Origin: Bacteroidia bacterium
Lineage (GTDB): Bacteria > Bacteroidota > Bacteroidia > J057
DNA length: 64,000 nucleotides
Assembly (NCBI GenBank): GCA_033391075.1
Contig: JAWPMV010000005.1
Coordinates: 186,001 to 250,000 of the forward strand
Direction of reading: 5' to 3'
Shown here: piece by piece, positions 17,957 through 27,481 of the stretch
Position numbering within the stretch: position 1 is the first letter of the stretch
How the letters are laid out: the number at the start of each line of letters is the position of its first letter
Translations under genes and position numbers: made by a program
Notes under the pieces: generated by a model
Databases searched by the model: none
Told to the model about the DNA's origin: nothing
The model's input: only the letters and a program-made list of their open reading frames with translations

Positions 17957-18136
17957 ATGAAAAGTATACTCCTATATGGAATAATTAGCGGGCTCGCTTT
18001 CGCACTCTGTATGTCGGCATTTGATCATTTTGTAGATAATAATTTCAATTATGTAAAGTCTATTGTCTACTTCCTCATATTTGGAACTAGCATGGGCCTT
18101 ACACAATATTATATGTCTAAAAAAAGAGAGAATTAA
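17957..18136 (+). CDS. Small membrane protein
   Basis: A 59 aa protein from the ATG at 17957, with two hydrophobic segments (ILLYGIISGLAFALC and VYFLIFGTSMGL) and a basic C-terminus (SKKREN). An upstream ATG at 17930 would add nine residues but gives a less regular N-terminus. I do not recognise the family. It is followed by about 150 bp before the next gene. Confidence 0.5.
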   Translation: MKSILLYGIISGLAFALCMSAFDHFVDNNFNYVKSIVYFLIFGTSMGLTQYYMSKKREN

Positions 18137-18246
18137 TAGGCAAGTATTTCTAACTCCTTGAGTTGGGGCATAGCAGGACCCCACAAATAATTATTTCTTT
18201 TTCGCAATTCTTAACCGAGGTCAATGACTGGCTTTGGGAGCCCAGC

Positions 18247-18254
18247 TATCTTTG
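18247..18254 (+). promoter_or_regulatory. Possible -7 promoter element
   Basis: TATCTTTG fits TAnnTTTG and lies 34 nt before the start codon of the 18289 gene. No good -33 element is visible at the expected distance, so the call is tentative. Confidence 0.3.
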
Positions 18255-18288
18255 TTCTATTAAACAAATACAAAAGAACTAATAGATC

Positions 18289-18675
18289 ATGAAAAGTCTA
18301 AGTATAGGCCTGGGCATAGCCCTAAGCCTACTCATCCTCCTCTTAACCACCAGTATCCTGCTTCAAAATCCAGAGCAGAAGAAATACCAGCAAACCCTAA
18401 AGGCTTTTGAAGAGCAAACAGGGATTCAATCAGAAACAGAATTATTAAGTCAATTTCCTCAATTAGAAGCACTCAAAAAGCAAATTGGGAAACTGGAACG
18501 CATGAATGGAAAGGTCCAGAATCAAATGAAAGACCCTATGCCCATGTCATCTGAAGAGTCCTGGAAGCTTAAGGAACAGATTCAATCCATTCAGCTGCTG
18601 AGACGAGATATCAATTCTATGGTAAAGATAGTCTCTTCTACTTTGCCTAATATTTCTCCATACGCAAGAAATTGA
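18289..18675 (+). CDS. Hypothetical membrane-anchored helical protein
   Basis: A 128 aa protein with one N-terminal membrane helix (LGIALSLLILLLTTSILL, about residues 8-26) and a charged, mostly helical remainder with likely coiled-coil (LEALKKQIGKLERMNGKVQ). No known domain is recognised. It is followed 12 bp later by a strong terminator, so it is probably transcribed alone. Confidence 0.65.
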   Translation: MKSLSIGLGIALSLLILLLTTSILLQNPEQKKYQQTLKAFEEQTGIQSETELLSQFPQLEALKKQIGKLERMNGKVQNQMKDPMPMSSEESWKLKEQIQSIQLLRRDINSMVKIVSSTLPNISPYARN

Positions 18676-18687
18676 TCCTTTAGCTTG

Positions 18688-18720
18688 AAAAAATGCCTGC
18701 CGTTGAGGTGGGCATTTTTT
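18688..18720 (+). terminator. Rho-independent terminator
   Basis: A 10-bp stem AAAAAATGCC (18688-18697) and GGCATTTTTT (18711-18720), 13-nt loop, with the T-run as the end of the stem. It ends the 18289 transcript. Confidence 0.8.
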
Positions 18721-18758
18721 ATTTGATTTACTGTAAAAAGATCATGTAGCTTTATGAC

Positions 18759-19700
18759 ATGTTACAGCGCCTCATTTACCTGGCCTTCATCTTTTCAATC
18801 AGCGCTACCTATGCCTGCAAACCCAAAGGGAAGCAAGCTCCTTTAACTCAAACAGAAAAAGGGAGCATTCAAATAGACGAGAGTATACTTGATTTCGCCA
18901 TCGAAGGAAATGGCAGAGATTGTTTGGTCATTGGATCATCGGTCTACTATCCCCGGACTTTTTCTGCGGAATTAAGAAAGCATCTAAGAATGCATTTTGT
19001 GGACCTTAAATGGTTTGCGAAAGGCTATCAAAAAGAGGAGTTAAGCGAAGTAGATATTGCTTCCATCCTTGAGGATGTAGAGCAAATCAGAAAGGAGCTC
19101 AGCCTGGAAAAAGTCTTGATTATGGGGCATAGCATCCACGGAACCATTGCAACCGAATACGTAAAAGCCTATCCAGATGCCGTTTCAGGATTAGTTGTCA
19201 TTGGTTCTCCTTCTCAATGGGGCAATGAAGCCTACGATCAAAAGGCTGCTGAACTCTGGGCTAGTGCATCCGAGGAGCGAAAGCAGATTCAGGAAAAAAA
19301 CTGGGGCAAGTCTCAGGAAATTGATCGCCTGACCGGCCAGGAAGAGGCCTCTGCCCGCTACAACAATATGTCTCCCCAGTACTGGTACAATCCCACTTAT
19401 GATGCTAGTTGGTTATGGGAGGGAATGACTGTTCATTCGGAATTAACTCAGCATCTGTTCACGCAGGTATTTAAGGATTACGACATGTTTGATCCTCCCG
19501 TACCTATATCTGTCCCGGTTTTTATTGCACTAGGCAAATATGATTATGTAATCCCGCATACCTTATGGAAAGACGAATATGAGAGCATAGGTGATTTGCG
19601 GTTGATCCGATTTGATACATGTGGACATACTCCCCAACTTGAAGTCCAGCAAGCATTTGATCGAGAATTGATTGCTTGGCTAGGGGATCGATATTTGTAA
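18759..19700 (+). CDS. Alpha/beta hydrolase, probable lipoprotein
   Basis: A 313 aa hydrolase with an N-terminal signal ending at Cys (ISATYAC, residue 20). The nucleophile elbow is GHSIHG with Ser125. The acid is probably in the ALGKYDYVIP region, and the catalytic His is in FDTCGHTPQLEV near the C-terminus. Family members cleave esters, amides or epoxides; its substrate is unknown. The signal sequence suggests that it acts in the periplasm or on the outer membrane. It is a stand-alone gene. Confidence 0.8.
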   Translation: MLQRLIYLAFIFSISATYACKPKGKQAPLTQTEKGSIQIDESILDFAIEGNGRDCLVIGSSVYYPRTFSAELRKHLRMHFVDLKWFAKGYQKEELSEVDIASILEDVEQIRKELSLEKVLIMGHSIHGTIATEYVKAYPDAVSGLVVIGSPSQWGNEAYDQKAAELWASASEERKQIQEKNWGKSQEIDRLTGQEEASARYNNMSPQYWYNPTYDASWLWEGMTVHSELTQHLFTQVFKDYDMFDPPVPISVPVFIALGKYDYVIPHTLWKDEYESIGDLRLIRFDTCGHTPQLEVQQAFDRELIAWLGDRYL

Positions 19701-19813
19701 TGGCGAGGCTGAAAGTAAGCTATCAATCTGTTTGATTTAATTCTTTTTTAGACTTAGCTCGATTTAATGAGTCCTTATTCAAAAACACAAACACTTCCAG
19801 AAAACCTACTCAC

Positions 19814-20644
19814 ATGAAGAAAGTTCGCAACTTCCTACAGAAAATTTTCCATCCAAAGTCTGGCAGCTATTCATTTTTCCTGGGTCTCATGAGTTTTTCT
19901 GCTATTCTCATTTCCCTCCTTACTTTACAGGAGATGAAAACGCAGCGAGAATTGAGCATGATGCCAATAGTAAGAATTCAAAATCCCAATAGTATAGAAA
20001 TTCAGCTTGATTCTGCCTGCACCCAGAGCTATTATACCCAGGACATTAGGCTTTTGGAGGAGGATGAAATTTCTCCCAAAAAGATAGAGGATTGGTTTGC
20101 CCTGCATTTGGTGAATGTGGGTGAAGGTAGTGCAGTAAATTTAGAGATAGAATGGCAAATTGATTATAAGTGGTTTGAAGATCATTTCACGAAATTGAAA
20201 CTCGATCCCTTACTTTTTAACCTTCAAACAAAGGAAGATTTTATTCTGCTTACCTATAAAAACTGTTATGAAGGCAATTCAGGAGATTATTATGAAAAAG
20301 CAGGAACAGAAAAGAAATCACATCTCCTTTCCACATCTAAAGATGTAAAACCCCTGAAGATTAGGATCCCTCCAATCCTATTGAAGCTATACATTAGTGC
20401 GATTCGCTCCGACTGGATTAAAAATGGCCAAACCAAAGAAAATTTGTTGTCTGAGCAAAGCCTGGATAGCAGATTAACTATTAGGTATGAATCTGTTACT
20501 GGCTATGCATACTCAGAACGCTATGAGCTTAATGTTTCACTCATTCCCCCCCATATAAATGCAACAAGCCTGGAAGGAAATTTAGCAGGTATTTCTGCTT
20601 CTTATAATGACTTTATCCTGGATTTGGCCATAAAGAGAATTTGA
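19814..20644 (+). CDS. Hypothetical protein with one N-terminal membrane helix
   Basis: A 276 aa protein. Residues about 17-38 (YSFFLGLMSFSAILISLLTLQ) form a membrane segment after a basic N-terminus; the rest is a soluble, beta-rich domain. I do not recognise the family. It is followed by another membrane protein after 81 bp, both on the plus strand. Confidence 0.6.
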   Translation: MKKVRNFLQKIFHPKSGSYSFFLGLMSFSAILISLLTLQEMKTQRELSMMPIVRIQNPNSIEIQLDSACTQSYYTQDIRLLEEDEISPKKIEDWFALHLVNVGEGSAVNLEIEWQIDYKWFEDHFTKLKLDPLLFNLQTKEDFILLTYKNCYEGNSGDYYEKAGTEKKSHLLSTSKDVKPLKIRIPPILLKLYISAIRSDWIKNGQTKENLLSEQSLDSRLTIRYESVTGYAYSERYELNVSLIPPHINATSLEGNLAGISASYNDFILDLAIKRI

Positions 20645-20725
20645 GCAACTTTTCATCAAAAAGGCAAATAGACTAAACCTTAAAGCCCTCGTTTAAGTAT
20701 AAGCCTAGATACAATTGCACAAACC

Positions 20726-21205
20726 ATGAATGAACTCAAGGATCTCTTTCTTGTCTTCTTATTCTTTCTTCTTTTTCTATTAGCGGTACCGCTATTTATA
20801 CTCCTATTCCTCATTTTATCTCCTCTTTTTTGGTATCAGGAAAGGATTTTCAAAAAGAAATATCAGGCTTACCTTCGAGAACTTGAGGGCAAGAATTTCT
20901 TTTGCTACAACAATCGTAAGAAAGGAAGAAATTATATTGAAGAGGAGATTTTGCCTTATTTGCCTATAGGGATTGAAGTACTTTTTCTAAATGGAAGAGA
21001 TCTGGAATCCGAACCTTATACAAAAGAGTTCATGTCCAGGGTTTTCCATGAATTCAAATACTATAGTCGCTTTCCCCAACTGCTCAAAATCAGAGATGGA
21101 AAGGCCTATGATGCCTCTTTGAACCAGGAGCTCTTCCTCTGTCTAAATCAGGCAAAGTCCAGGGCTTTATGGGAAGAAAAAATGCTAGAATTTTTCAGCA
21201 CTTAA
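20726..21205 (+). CDS. Hypothetical membrane-anchored protein
   Basis: A 159 aa protein with a very hydrophobic N-terminus (residues 8-36) and a basic soluble domain that begins YQERIFKKKYQAYL. No family recognised. It ends 9 bp before the phosphotransferase gene, so it is probably in the same transcript as the downstream kinase and acetyltransferase. Confidence 0.6.
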   Translation: MNELKDLFLVFLFFLLFLLAVPLFILLFLILSPLFWYQERIFKKKYQAYLRELEGKNFFCYNNRKKGRNYIEEEILPYLPIGIEVLFLNGRDLESEPYTKEFMSRVFHEFKYYSRFPQLLKIRDGKAYDASLNQELFLCLNQAKSRALWEEKMLEFFST

Positions 21206-21214
21206 CTATCCAAA

Positions 21215-22123
21215 ATGCAATCCCTCATTTCAAAGATATGCCTCGAAGCCCTCTCTGCGGAGCTCATTTCCTCTCACCCAATTGCTGGGCTGGGAAGTGT
21301 AAATGAGATTCATGCTTTTGATACAGCAGAAGGAAAATATATCCTTAGACTCAATGATTTCGAGGAAAAACAAAGCGAATACCTAAAGGAAAAATTTTGT
21401 CTGGAAGCTACCGCAGAAATGGGCATTCCCGGGCCAAAAGTTCTGGCTATGGGCCGAATGCAAAGCTATGTCTATATGGTTCAGGATCGGATAGGCGGGA
21501 TAAATGCGAAAGAAGTGCAGCAAGAAAATCGGAATAGGATCTGGAGGAAGTTGGGAACATATGCCCGAAAATTTCATCAAATTCCGAAGATTGAAGATGA
21601 AACAGTAAACAAAGCAGAATTTCATGCTGATTGGAGGGCTCGACTTCTTTACAACCTTAAAGAACTCAATCCAGAAGACAGTCTCTTAGAATTTGGCTAT
21701 GTTGAGTTCCGTAAACATGAGGCAATTAGATCAGTTCTCCAATCATTATTAGCAAAAAACTTTAAGACAGGTCTCGTTCATGGCGATCTTTGCCCTAGAA
21801 ATGTACACATAGAGGAAGAAAAGATTTATCTTTTGGATTGGGGGACGGCAGAAATCAATGTTGTCCCTCATACAGAAATTGGAATCCTCCTATTATCTGG
21901 AGAAGCCTCAGAAGATGAAACAGGAATTTTTCTGGAAGGGATGGGCATATCTGTTGAAGAATTTCGGCAGATGGAGAAAGATATCCATAGCTTGAATCTC
22001 CTGCACCGACTCGACAAATATCGATGGGCAGAGGCTTTTGACCCCGAAAATCTTGGTGAATATGTTAACAGGATAAAAACTGTCTTTCAGCAACTCAATC
22101 ATTCAGCATCAGATGAAACATAA
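21215..22123 (+). CDS. Aminoglycoside phosphotransferase (APH)-family kinase
   Basis: A 302 aa protein with the APH fold. The catalytic loop is HGDLCPRNVH (near residue 189) and the metal-binding motif is DWGTAE (near 208). The N-lobe Lys/Glu region is less clear. Family members phosphorylate aminoglycosides, choline, homoserine or other small alcohols; resistance is not implied by the fold. It overlaps the next GNAT gene by 11 bp, so the two are co-translated and may act on the same class of compound. Confidence 0.85.
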   Translation: MQSLISKICLEALSAELISSHPIAGLGSVNEIHAFDTAEGKYILRLNDFEEKQSEYLKEKFCLEATAEMGIPGPKVLAMGRMQSYVYMVQDRIGGINAKEVQQENRNRIWRKLGTYARKFHQIPKIEDETVNKAEFHADWRARLLYNLKELNPEDSLLEFGYVEFRKHEAIRSVLQSLLAKNFKTGLVHGDLCPRNVHIEEEKIYLLDWGTAEINVVPHTEIGILLLSGEASEDETGIFLEGMGISVEEFRQMEKDIHSLNLLHRLDKYRWAEAFDPENLGEYVNRIKTVFQQLNHSASDET

Positions 22124-22676
22124 TATACCCCTTACATACCAATTAGAAACCGAAAGATTCTTCCTGAAAATCCCGGAAGAGTCAGACCTCCCACATGTCT
22201 TTTCCGCTACACGATACAAAGGCTTCAATGAAGGCATGCAATGGGATCCCCCAGAAAATATGGAAGAACTTCAGGCTCCTCTGGAAAGAAGCCATACAAA
22301 ATGGAAGGAAGAAAGGGAATTTAGTTTCAGCATTAGAGACAAAGAGACGAAGGAGTTTAAAGGACGTATTTCCATTCGAACTACAGAGCAGGAAGCTATT
22401 TGGAATGTGGGTTTCTGGACCCATCCTCGATCCCAGGGAAAAGGAGTCATGACAGAATCTTTGGCTGCTATGCTGAAGTTTGGTTTTGAAGAACTTAAGG
22501 CTCAAAAAATAGAAGCTGAATATGCGATTTGGAATAAAGCCAGTGAGAAAGTTCTCCATCGGAATGGACTTAACTTCGTCGAATTTTTGGCAAAGGGATT
22601 TCAAAAGAGAGGAGAATGGGTAGCTGAGAATGTGGTTGCGATAGATAAAAAGGAATGGGAAGGCATTCAAAAATAA
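22113..22676 (+). CDS. GNAT acetyltransferase, RimJ/RimL-like
   Basis: A 187 aa acetyl-CoA-dependent transferase. The N-terminal TERFFLKIPEESD and the acetyl-CoA site with QGKGVMTE (near residue 109), followed by WNKASEKVLHRNG, are typical of the RimJ/RimL group, which acetylates protein N-termini or small amines. It overlaps the APH-type kinase gene by 11 bp. Confidence 0.85.
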   Translation: MKHNIPLTYQLETERFFLKIPEESDLPHVFSATRYKGFNEGMQWDPPENMEELQAPLERSHTKWKEEREFSFSIRDKETKEFKGRISIRTTEQEAIWNVGFWTHPRSQGKGVMTESLAAMLKFGFEELKAQKIEAEYAIWNKASEKVLHRNGLNFVEFLAKGFQKRGEWVAENVVAIDKKEWEGIQK

Positions 22677-22744
22677 GATACAGACTTACTCATCGAAGAA
22701 ATTTCAAACTTTGAGATAGGCATATTTTACAGGAAATATTCGAA

Positions 22745-23209
22745 ATGAAAGAAGGAATCAGAAAAGTAGAAGACATAGACCTGGACGCACTTAAAAAAGT
22801 CCTCGATAGCAGTGGTCTATTCCCATCGGAATACCTGGATGATATGATTTCAGATTATCTCAACAATCCCAAAAGTTCAGATATCTGGTTTACCTACCTC
22901 GAAAATGAGCTGCCCGTATCTATTGCCTACTGCGCTCCGGAGAAGTTTACCGAAGGCACCTATAACCTATATGCCATCGCAGTAGATAAAGAGCAGCAGG
23001 GAAAAGGAATTGGGCGAAAGAAAATGGCGTATTTGGAAAATTTGCTTAGAGAGAAAAGTGCCAGAGTTCTCATAGTGGAAACTTCAGGAACCGCAGATTT
23101 TGAGCTGACGCGTGAGTTCTACCATAAATGCCAGTACACCCAGGAAGCTGTCATTCGAGAATTTTATGACAAAGGGGATGATAAGGTAGTATTTTGGAAG
23201 AAGTTATAG
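22745..23209 (+). CDS. GNAT-family N-acetyltransferase
   Basis: A 154 aa GNAT protein. The acetyl-CoA binding segment AVDKEQQGKGIGRKKMAYLE lies at about residues 79-98. The C-terminus (RVLIVETSGTADFELTREFYHKCQY) has the usual terminal strands. It is the second acetyltransferase in a row, 68 bp after the first. The substrate is unknown. Confidence 0.88.
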   Translation: MKEGIRKVEDIDLDALKKVLDSSGLFPSEYLDDMISDYLNNPKSSDIWFTYLENELPVSIAYCAPEKFTEGTYNLYAIAVDKEQQGKGIGRKKMAYLENLLREKSARVLIVETSGTADFELTREFYHKCQYTQEAVIREFYDKGDDKVVFWKKL

Positions 23210-23226
23210 CTGTGAATGAAGCACTT

Positions 23227-23730
23227 ATGGAGAGAATCACCAATGACATCCAGAAATTATTTAAAGAAGCTAAAAGAGAAATAGCGGATTTTTCCTTATC
23301 TGAAGGAGAGCAAATCATTTATTCATTGAGTGAATATCCTGCCATAGTGGACTTACCCTTTCAAATGGTGATTATTCAGGATCATATGGGCAGGATGAAA
23401 TATTCTTCTCGAACATGGGACAGAAGCTATGACCTGATAAGATGGAAAGAAGGGATTTATAATTTAGATCGTTTGCGGATCCTGAGCCAGGATAAGCAAT
23501 TGTCTTTGGATCAAGAAGAAAAGCTATTAGCGGAATTAAAGAAGATTTCAAAGAGCAGCTTAGCTGATAGCCTGGCCAAAAAAGGAGTCATCGTACTAGA
23601 TGGTTCTGAATGGGAACTCAAGCTAGCTTATGAAAGCTTTAATAGAACGTTCAAATGGAATACTCCAAATGAACAAATAGAGATTTTTCGTCCCTTGATT
23701 GAATGGATGCTACGTCTATCAGAGGAATAA
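23227..23730 (+). CDS. Hypothetical soluble protein
   Basis: A 167 aa charged, helical protein. I use the ATG at 23227; GTG 23212 and TTG 23194 are in frame upstream, and the latter would overlap the acetyltransferase. No domain recognised. It probably shares the transcript of the acetyltransferase. Confidence 0.6.
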   Translation: MERITNDIQKLFKEAKREIADFSLSEGEQIIYSLSEYPAIVDLPFQMVIIQDHMGRMKYSSRTWDRSYDLIRWKEGIYNLDRLRILSQDKQLSLDQEEKLLAELKKISKSSLADSLAKKGVIVLDGSEWELKLAYESFNRTFKWNTPNEQIEIFRPLIEWMLRLSEE

Positions 23731-23788
23731 GTATGTTCTAGCCTTCCTGGCCATTGCAAATCAAAGCTAAAGGTCTTTACTTACCGGA

Positions 23789-24850
23789 GTGGAAGAAAAG
23801 CTGCTTATAACCTCGGGAATCGGGATCATCCAATCGGTCATTTTTGGCCTGATGATCCTTCAAAAGAAACAGAAACTCCTATCAGACATCATTCTGTTTC
23901 TTTGGTTTCTCATGTTTGCCACGCATCTGGTTTTGATTTGGACAGCCCTCTATTATCCCGACAGTTCTGCTCTAGCCCTCGCCAAAAGCTTTAGTTTGAT
24001 CCACGGCCCTATCCTCTTTATCTATACCCAAAGCTTATTCAAACAGAAACTCAGCCCGATTCATTTATTCCATTTACTTCCCTTCCTAAGTACCAGCCTC
24101 ATCGCACTTTTTATCGTCAATCAGGAGGCAATGATCTGGGAAATATTTTTATTGATCGCTAAATCTCTCTCCCTGATCGGCTATCCACTTTTTGTTTTAT
24201 TTTGGCTAAAGAAAAATCTTGAGTTCCTCAAGCAAAATCGTGCGGACAATTTTCTGCTGGATTCACTTTGGATGAAAAGGCTCTCTTGGATATTTATCCT
24301 GTATGCAGTTCTTGGAATTCTACATGTATTGGCCGATATCCTCTTCCAGGTTCAATTCTCTATCCTCATCGATCTTATTTTTTATGTAGGCATCATTACC
24401 ATGATTGGATATTACGGCCTTCGCTATCAGGTAGTTTTTGAAGTCCTGGATATAGGGGAACATAAGCCTAAAGCTTATGGAACCAGCCCACTTTCTTCCA
24501 AGGAAATCGAAACCAAAACACAAATGATTGAAGGCTTCTTTCAGGAAAGGGAGGACTATTTGCAAGCTGATTTCTCTCTGACTTTGCTTTCAGAGAAACT
24601 GAACATTCCCCGACACCATTTATCCGAACTCATCAACCAGAAAATGGGCAGGAGTTTTTATGATTTGGTAAATGAAAGACGCATTAGATATGCAGTTGAA
24701 ATGATTAAGGAAGGCAAAGACAAATCGATCACACTCGAAGCTCTGGGATATGACTGTGGATTCAATACTAAATCAGCTTTTTACCATCATTTCAAGCAAT
24801 TTACCGGAAAAACACCCGGTCAATACCGCAAGGAAATTCGTCCTGATTAA
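23789..24850 (+). CDS. Membrane-bound AraC-family regulator (7TM-AraC), copy 1
   Basis: A 353 aa protein with a GTG start. Residues 1-220 form about seven membrane helices. The C-terminal about 100 residues are an AraC/XylS DNA-binding domain with two helix-turn-helix motifs (LSEKLNIPRHHLSELINQ and the ALGYDCGFNTKSAFYHHFK block). Such hybrid regulators are common in Bacteroidota and are thought to sense membrane or extracellular cues. It lies 55 bp before a CPBP protease gene, which is its likely partner or target. Confidence 0.88.
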   Translation: MEEKLLITSGIGIIQSVIFGLMILQKKQKLLSDIILFLWFLMFATHLVLIWTALYYPDSSALALAKSFSLIHGPILFIYTQSLFKQKLSPIHLFHLLPFLSTSLIALFIVNQEAMIWEIFLLIAKSLSLIGYPLFVLFWLKKNLEFLKQNRADNFLLDSLWMKRLSWIFILYAVLGILHVLADILFQVQFSILIDLIFYVGIITMIGYYGLRYQVVFEVLDIGEHKPKAYGTSPLSSKEIETKTQMIEGFFQEREDYLQADFSLTLLSEKLNIPRHHLSELINQKMGRSFYDLVNERRIRYAVEMIKEGKDKSITLEALGYDCGFNTKSAFYHHFKQFTGKTPGQYRKEIRPD

Positions 24851-24905
24851 TTAAGACAGTCCTATTATTACTAAAAAGGAGCTTGATTGGGACAAAATTC
24901 AAGCG

Positions 24906-25694
24906 ATGAAAGATGTCAAACTACTTCCCCTGATAGCTACGGTTTTCCTGATTTCCTGGATTGGAGTTATCCCAAGTTTAATGCAGGCCCACGGATATGA
25001 GGTCGGTACTTTCCTGAGACTTCTGGATAAGCTCATGATACTGGGACCTCTGCTGGGTGCCTCATTGGTCGTCTTCTATAATCAGGGGAAAGCTGGAGTA
25101 AGCTCTTTATTCCGCAGACTCCTCATCTTCAAGGCAAATCAAATTCCGATACTAATTGCAGTACTCAGTCCCATACTTTTTGCATATGGAGGCTCTTATT
25201 TGGGCCACGTTTTTTCAAAAACTGCCTGGCCAGTCTCTTATGATTTTCTGAGTATTCTCAGCAATGGCCTAATCATCATGTTGGGCTATTTGATTGTAAA
25301 TACAGAAGAGATTGCCTGGCGAGGGGTAGTATTTGACAAACTTCTGGACAAATACGGCTTCTTTAAAGCCTGTTTAATTCTCGCCCCGATTTGGTGGCTG
25401 TTTCACATGCCCCTTTTCTTATTTCCCGGAGGGCATCCCGCAGGCTATGGACTGGATATATTTACCCTCATCGTTTTAGGGCAGACTTTTATCCTCGGAT
25501 GGATCTATATTAAAACAAAAAGGAGCCTTGTCTATGTTCACTTGCACCACCAGCTCAATAATGGATTTGCAGAAGCCTTTCCTATTTTCCCAATCTTCAT
25601 AGGAGGAAATATGCTCCCCGTCTGGATGTTTAGCGGAATGATTTTGCTCTTTGCAAGCTTACTTATTTTTTGGGATCGTAAATCTTTAAAATGA
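24906..25694 (+). CDS. CPBP-family intramembrane metalloprotease
   Basis: A 262 aa membrane protein with about eight helices. The CPBP (CAAX protease/bacteriocin-processing) motifs are complete: E-E-x-x-x-R in NTEEIAWRG (Glu134-Glu135, Arg139), a His in WWLFHMPLF, and HLHHQLNN at the end. It is probably an inner-membrane protease; substrate unknown. The stop lies 4 bp from the convergent modC stop. Confidence 0.85.
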   Translation: MKDVKLLPLIATVFLISWIGVIPSLMQAHGYEVGTFLRLLDKLMILGPLLGASLVVFYNQGKAGVSSLFRRLLIFKANQIPILIAVLSPILFAYGGSYLGHVFSKTAWPVSYDFLSILSNGLIIMLGYLIVNTEEIAWRGVVFDKLLDKYGFFKACLILAPIWWLFHMPLFLFPGGHPAGYGLDIFTLIVLGQTFILGWIYIKTKRSLVYVHLHHQLNNGFAEAFPIFPIFIGGNMLPVWMFSGMILLFASLLIFWDRKSLK

Positions 25695-25698
25695 ATCC

Positions 25699-26781
25699 TT
25701 AATCTGCCACATCAATAGCCACTGATTTAAACAAGCACCAAATCTCCGAACCCTTCCTGATATCCATTCTTTTTTGAGATTCCGCACTAATTTCGACCAA
25801 TAATGGAAAGCCGACATCCACCACGCAAAGCTGGCTGGCAGCTCTTTCTATGATACCAGTGATCTTTCCTTTTAGCTGGTTTTGAATACTGACATTTTCC
25901 AGTTTTTCCTTGGAAAGGGCGATATCATCTGCCTGAATAAAAATTTTGATTTCCTGCCCCTTGCGATAGACTTCCCGACTCTGTTCACATTTTATTCTTA
26001 CCTCCTGCCCTTCTCCATTCCCATTCAAAATTGTCAGCCCACTTTCTGGATAGGCCTGAACGACTCGCATATCTATGGCATTGATCACGGAACTAGCGCC
26101 AAAAAGATCAGCCAATTCCGGTTTTTTGAGCAATTCATAATAGCTATCATGTCCAATTACCTTCCCCTCCCGAATGAGGCAAAGTCGATCGCTCAATTTT
26201 AGTAAGTCAGGTAAATCATGACTGACCACCAGTATGGGGATTTTGAATTTCTGTTGGATGCGGATGATAAAGGGCAAAATTTGTTTACGCAAAACCATAT
26301 CAACTGCCGAAAAAGGTTCATCCAGCAAAAGCAGATCTGGGGATGAAAGTAAAGATCGGCCTAAAGCTGTACGCTGACTTTCCCCTCCCGAAATCTGACT
26401 TATCTTCCGATCCAACAAATGTCCTAGTTGCAAGAGTTCTACAACTTCATCGAATGAGACTTGATTGTTCCCCTTCTTTTTTTGGCCGTATCTCAGGTTC
26501 TTTTCTACCTTCATATGTGGAAAAAGGCGACCTTCCTGAAAAACGTAACCTATGTTTCTCTTTTCTATAGGAACATGGAGCTTTGCTTCCCTATCGAATA
26601 AGGGCTTATCCCCTATTTTGATAAATCCCTCTTTAGGTTTTGCCAGACCGGCAATCGCATGCAGCATTGAAGTTTTTCCTGCACCGCTAGGCCCAAAAAC
26701 ACCTGTGATCCCAGCCGAAAATTTCTCTTGAATTTTCAGATCAAAATGGTTCCTCGGCAATAGGATATCAAGCTCTAGCAT
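25699..26781 (-). CDS. modC: Molybdate ABC transporter ATP-binding protein ModC
   Basis: A 360 aa ABC ATPase. Walker A is GPSGAGKTS (near 33-41), signature ISGGESQR, Walker B LLLLDEPF, followed by SHD. The C-terminal about 110 residues form a molybdate-binding TOBE-like domain with two repeats. The start overlaps the modB stop by 14 bp. Together with modA and modB it makes a complete high-affinity molybdate/tungstate importer. Confidence 0.93.
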   Translation of the reverse strand: MLELDILLPRNHFDLKIQEKFSAGITGVFGPSGAGKTSMLHAIAGLAKPKEGFIKIGDKPLFDREAKLHVPIEKRNIGYVFQEGRLFPHMKVEKNLRYGQKKKGNNQVSFDEVVELLQLGHLLDRKISQISGGESQRTALGRSLLSSPDLLLLDEPFSAVDMVLRKQILPFIIRIQQKFKIPILVVSHDLPDLLKLSDRLCLIREGKVIGHDSYYELLKKPELADLFGASSVINAIDMRVVQAYPESGLTILNGNGEGQEVRIKCEQSREVYRKGQEIKIFIQADDIALSKEKLENVSIQNQLKGKITGIIERAASQLCVVDVGFPLLVEISAESQKRMDIRKGSEIWCLFKSVAIDVAD

Positions 26782-27466
26782 TTTTCATTTTCTTTATATA
26801 CCACTCCGAAAGAATCATTGCCAGAAAGGAAATGAAAATGGATACCAAAACAAGGCGAAAAGTCGAATCTTCTTGTCCGGGGATCTGCATATAGGAATAA
26901 ATGGCCAGGGGTAAAGTTTGGGTTTCTCCTTCGATATTTCCGGCGAAGGTAATCGTAGCTCCAAACTCTCCCAATGAGCGGGCAAAGCTCAAAATAGTAC
27001 CCGAGATCACCCCCGGCAATGCCAGAGGAATGGTGATTTGGATAAATGTTTTGAATTTGCTGGCCCCCAACATGCGAGAGGCATCTTCCAATCCTGTATC
27101 TACCAATTCCATAGAGGTTCGAATAGAACGGACAATCAAAGGAAAGGAAACCACAACAGAGGCAATTATAGCCGCATAAAAGGAAAAGGCCAGTTTGATC
27201 CCGAAAGTATCATATATCCAGCTTCCGATCGGGCTTTTCGAGCCCAGAAGTAGGAGGAGGATATAGCCTGTAGTAACCGGAGGCATAACCAAAGGAAGAT
27301 GAATGATACTTTCTACGATCGACTTCCCCCAAAACTCCTTACGTGCCATCACATAGCCGAGCCACAGAGCGAGGGGCAGAGAAATCAAGGAACAAATCAA
27401 TGCGACTTGTACAGACAAGGAAATTGCCTGTAATTCCGCCCCATTAAATTCGAATAACTCACTCAT
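26768..27466 (-). CDS. modB: Molybdate ABC transporter permease ModB
   Basis: A 232 aa inner-membrane protein with about six helices. The EAA-type loop is the segment SLGEFGATITFAGN near residue 165. The ALPGVISGTILSFARSLGEFG region and PLVMPPVTTGYILL near residue 59 are typical of ModB. It lies between modC (14 bp overlap) and modA (15 bp gap). Confidence 0.94.
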   Translation of the reverse strand: MSELFEFNGAELQAISLSVQVALICSLISLPLALWLGYVMARKEFWGKSIVESIIHLPLVMPPVTTGYILLLLLGSKSPIGSWIYDTFGIKLAFSFYAAIIASVVVSFPLIVRSIRTSMELVDTGLEDASRMLGASKFKTFIQITIPLALPGVISGTILSFARSLGEFGATITFAGNIEGETQTLPLAIYSYMQIPGQEDSTFRLVLVSIFISFLAMILSEWYIKKMKNARA

Positions 27467-27481
27467 TTGTCAATGCTTCCT

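Noticed and set aside
22182-22670. 162-codon minus-strand frame over the RimJ/L acetyltransferase
   Set aside because: Fully antisense to a well-supported GNAT gene.
21215-22676. APH and GNAT genes considered as antibiotic resistance genes
   Set aside because: The fold alone does not show drug specificity, and there is no integron, transposon or compositional sign of recent transfer.
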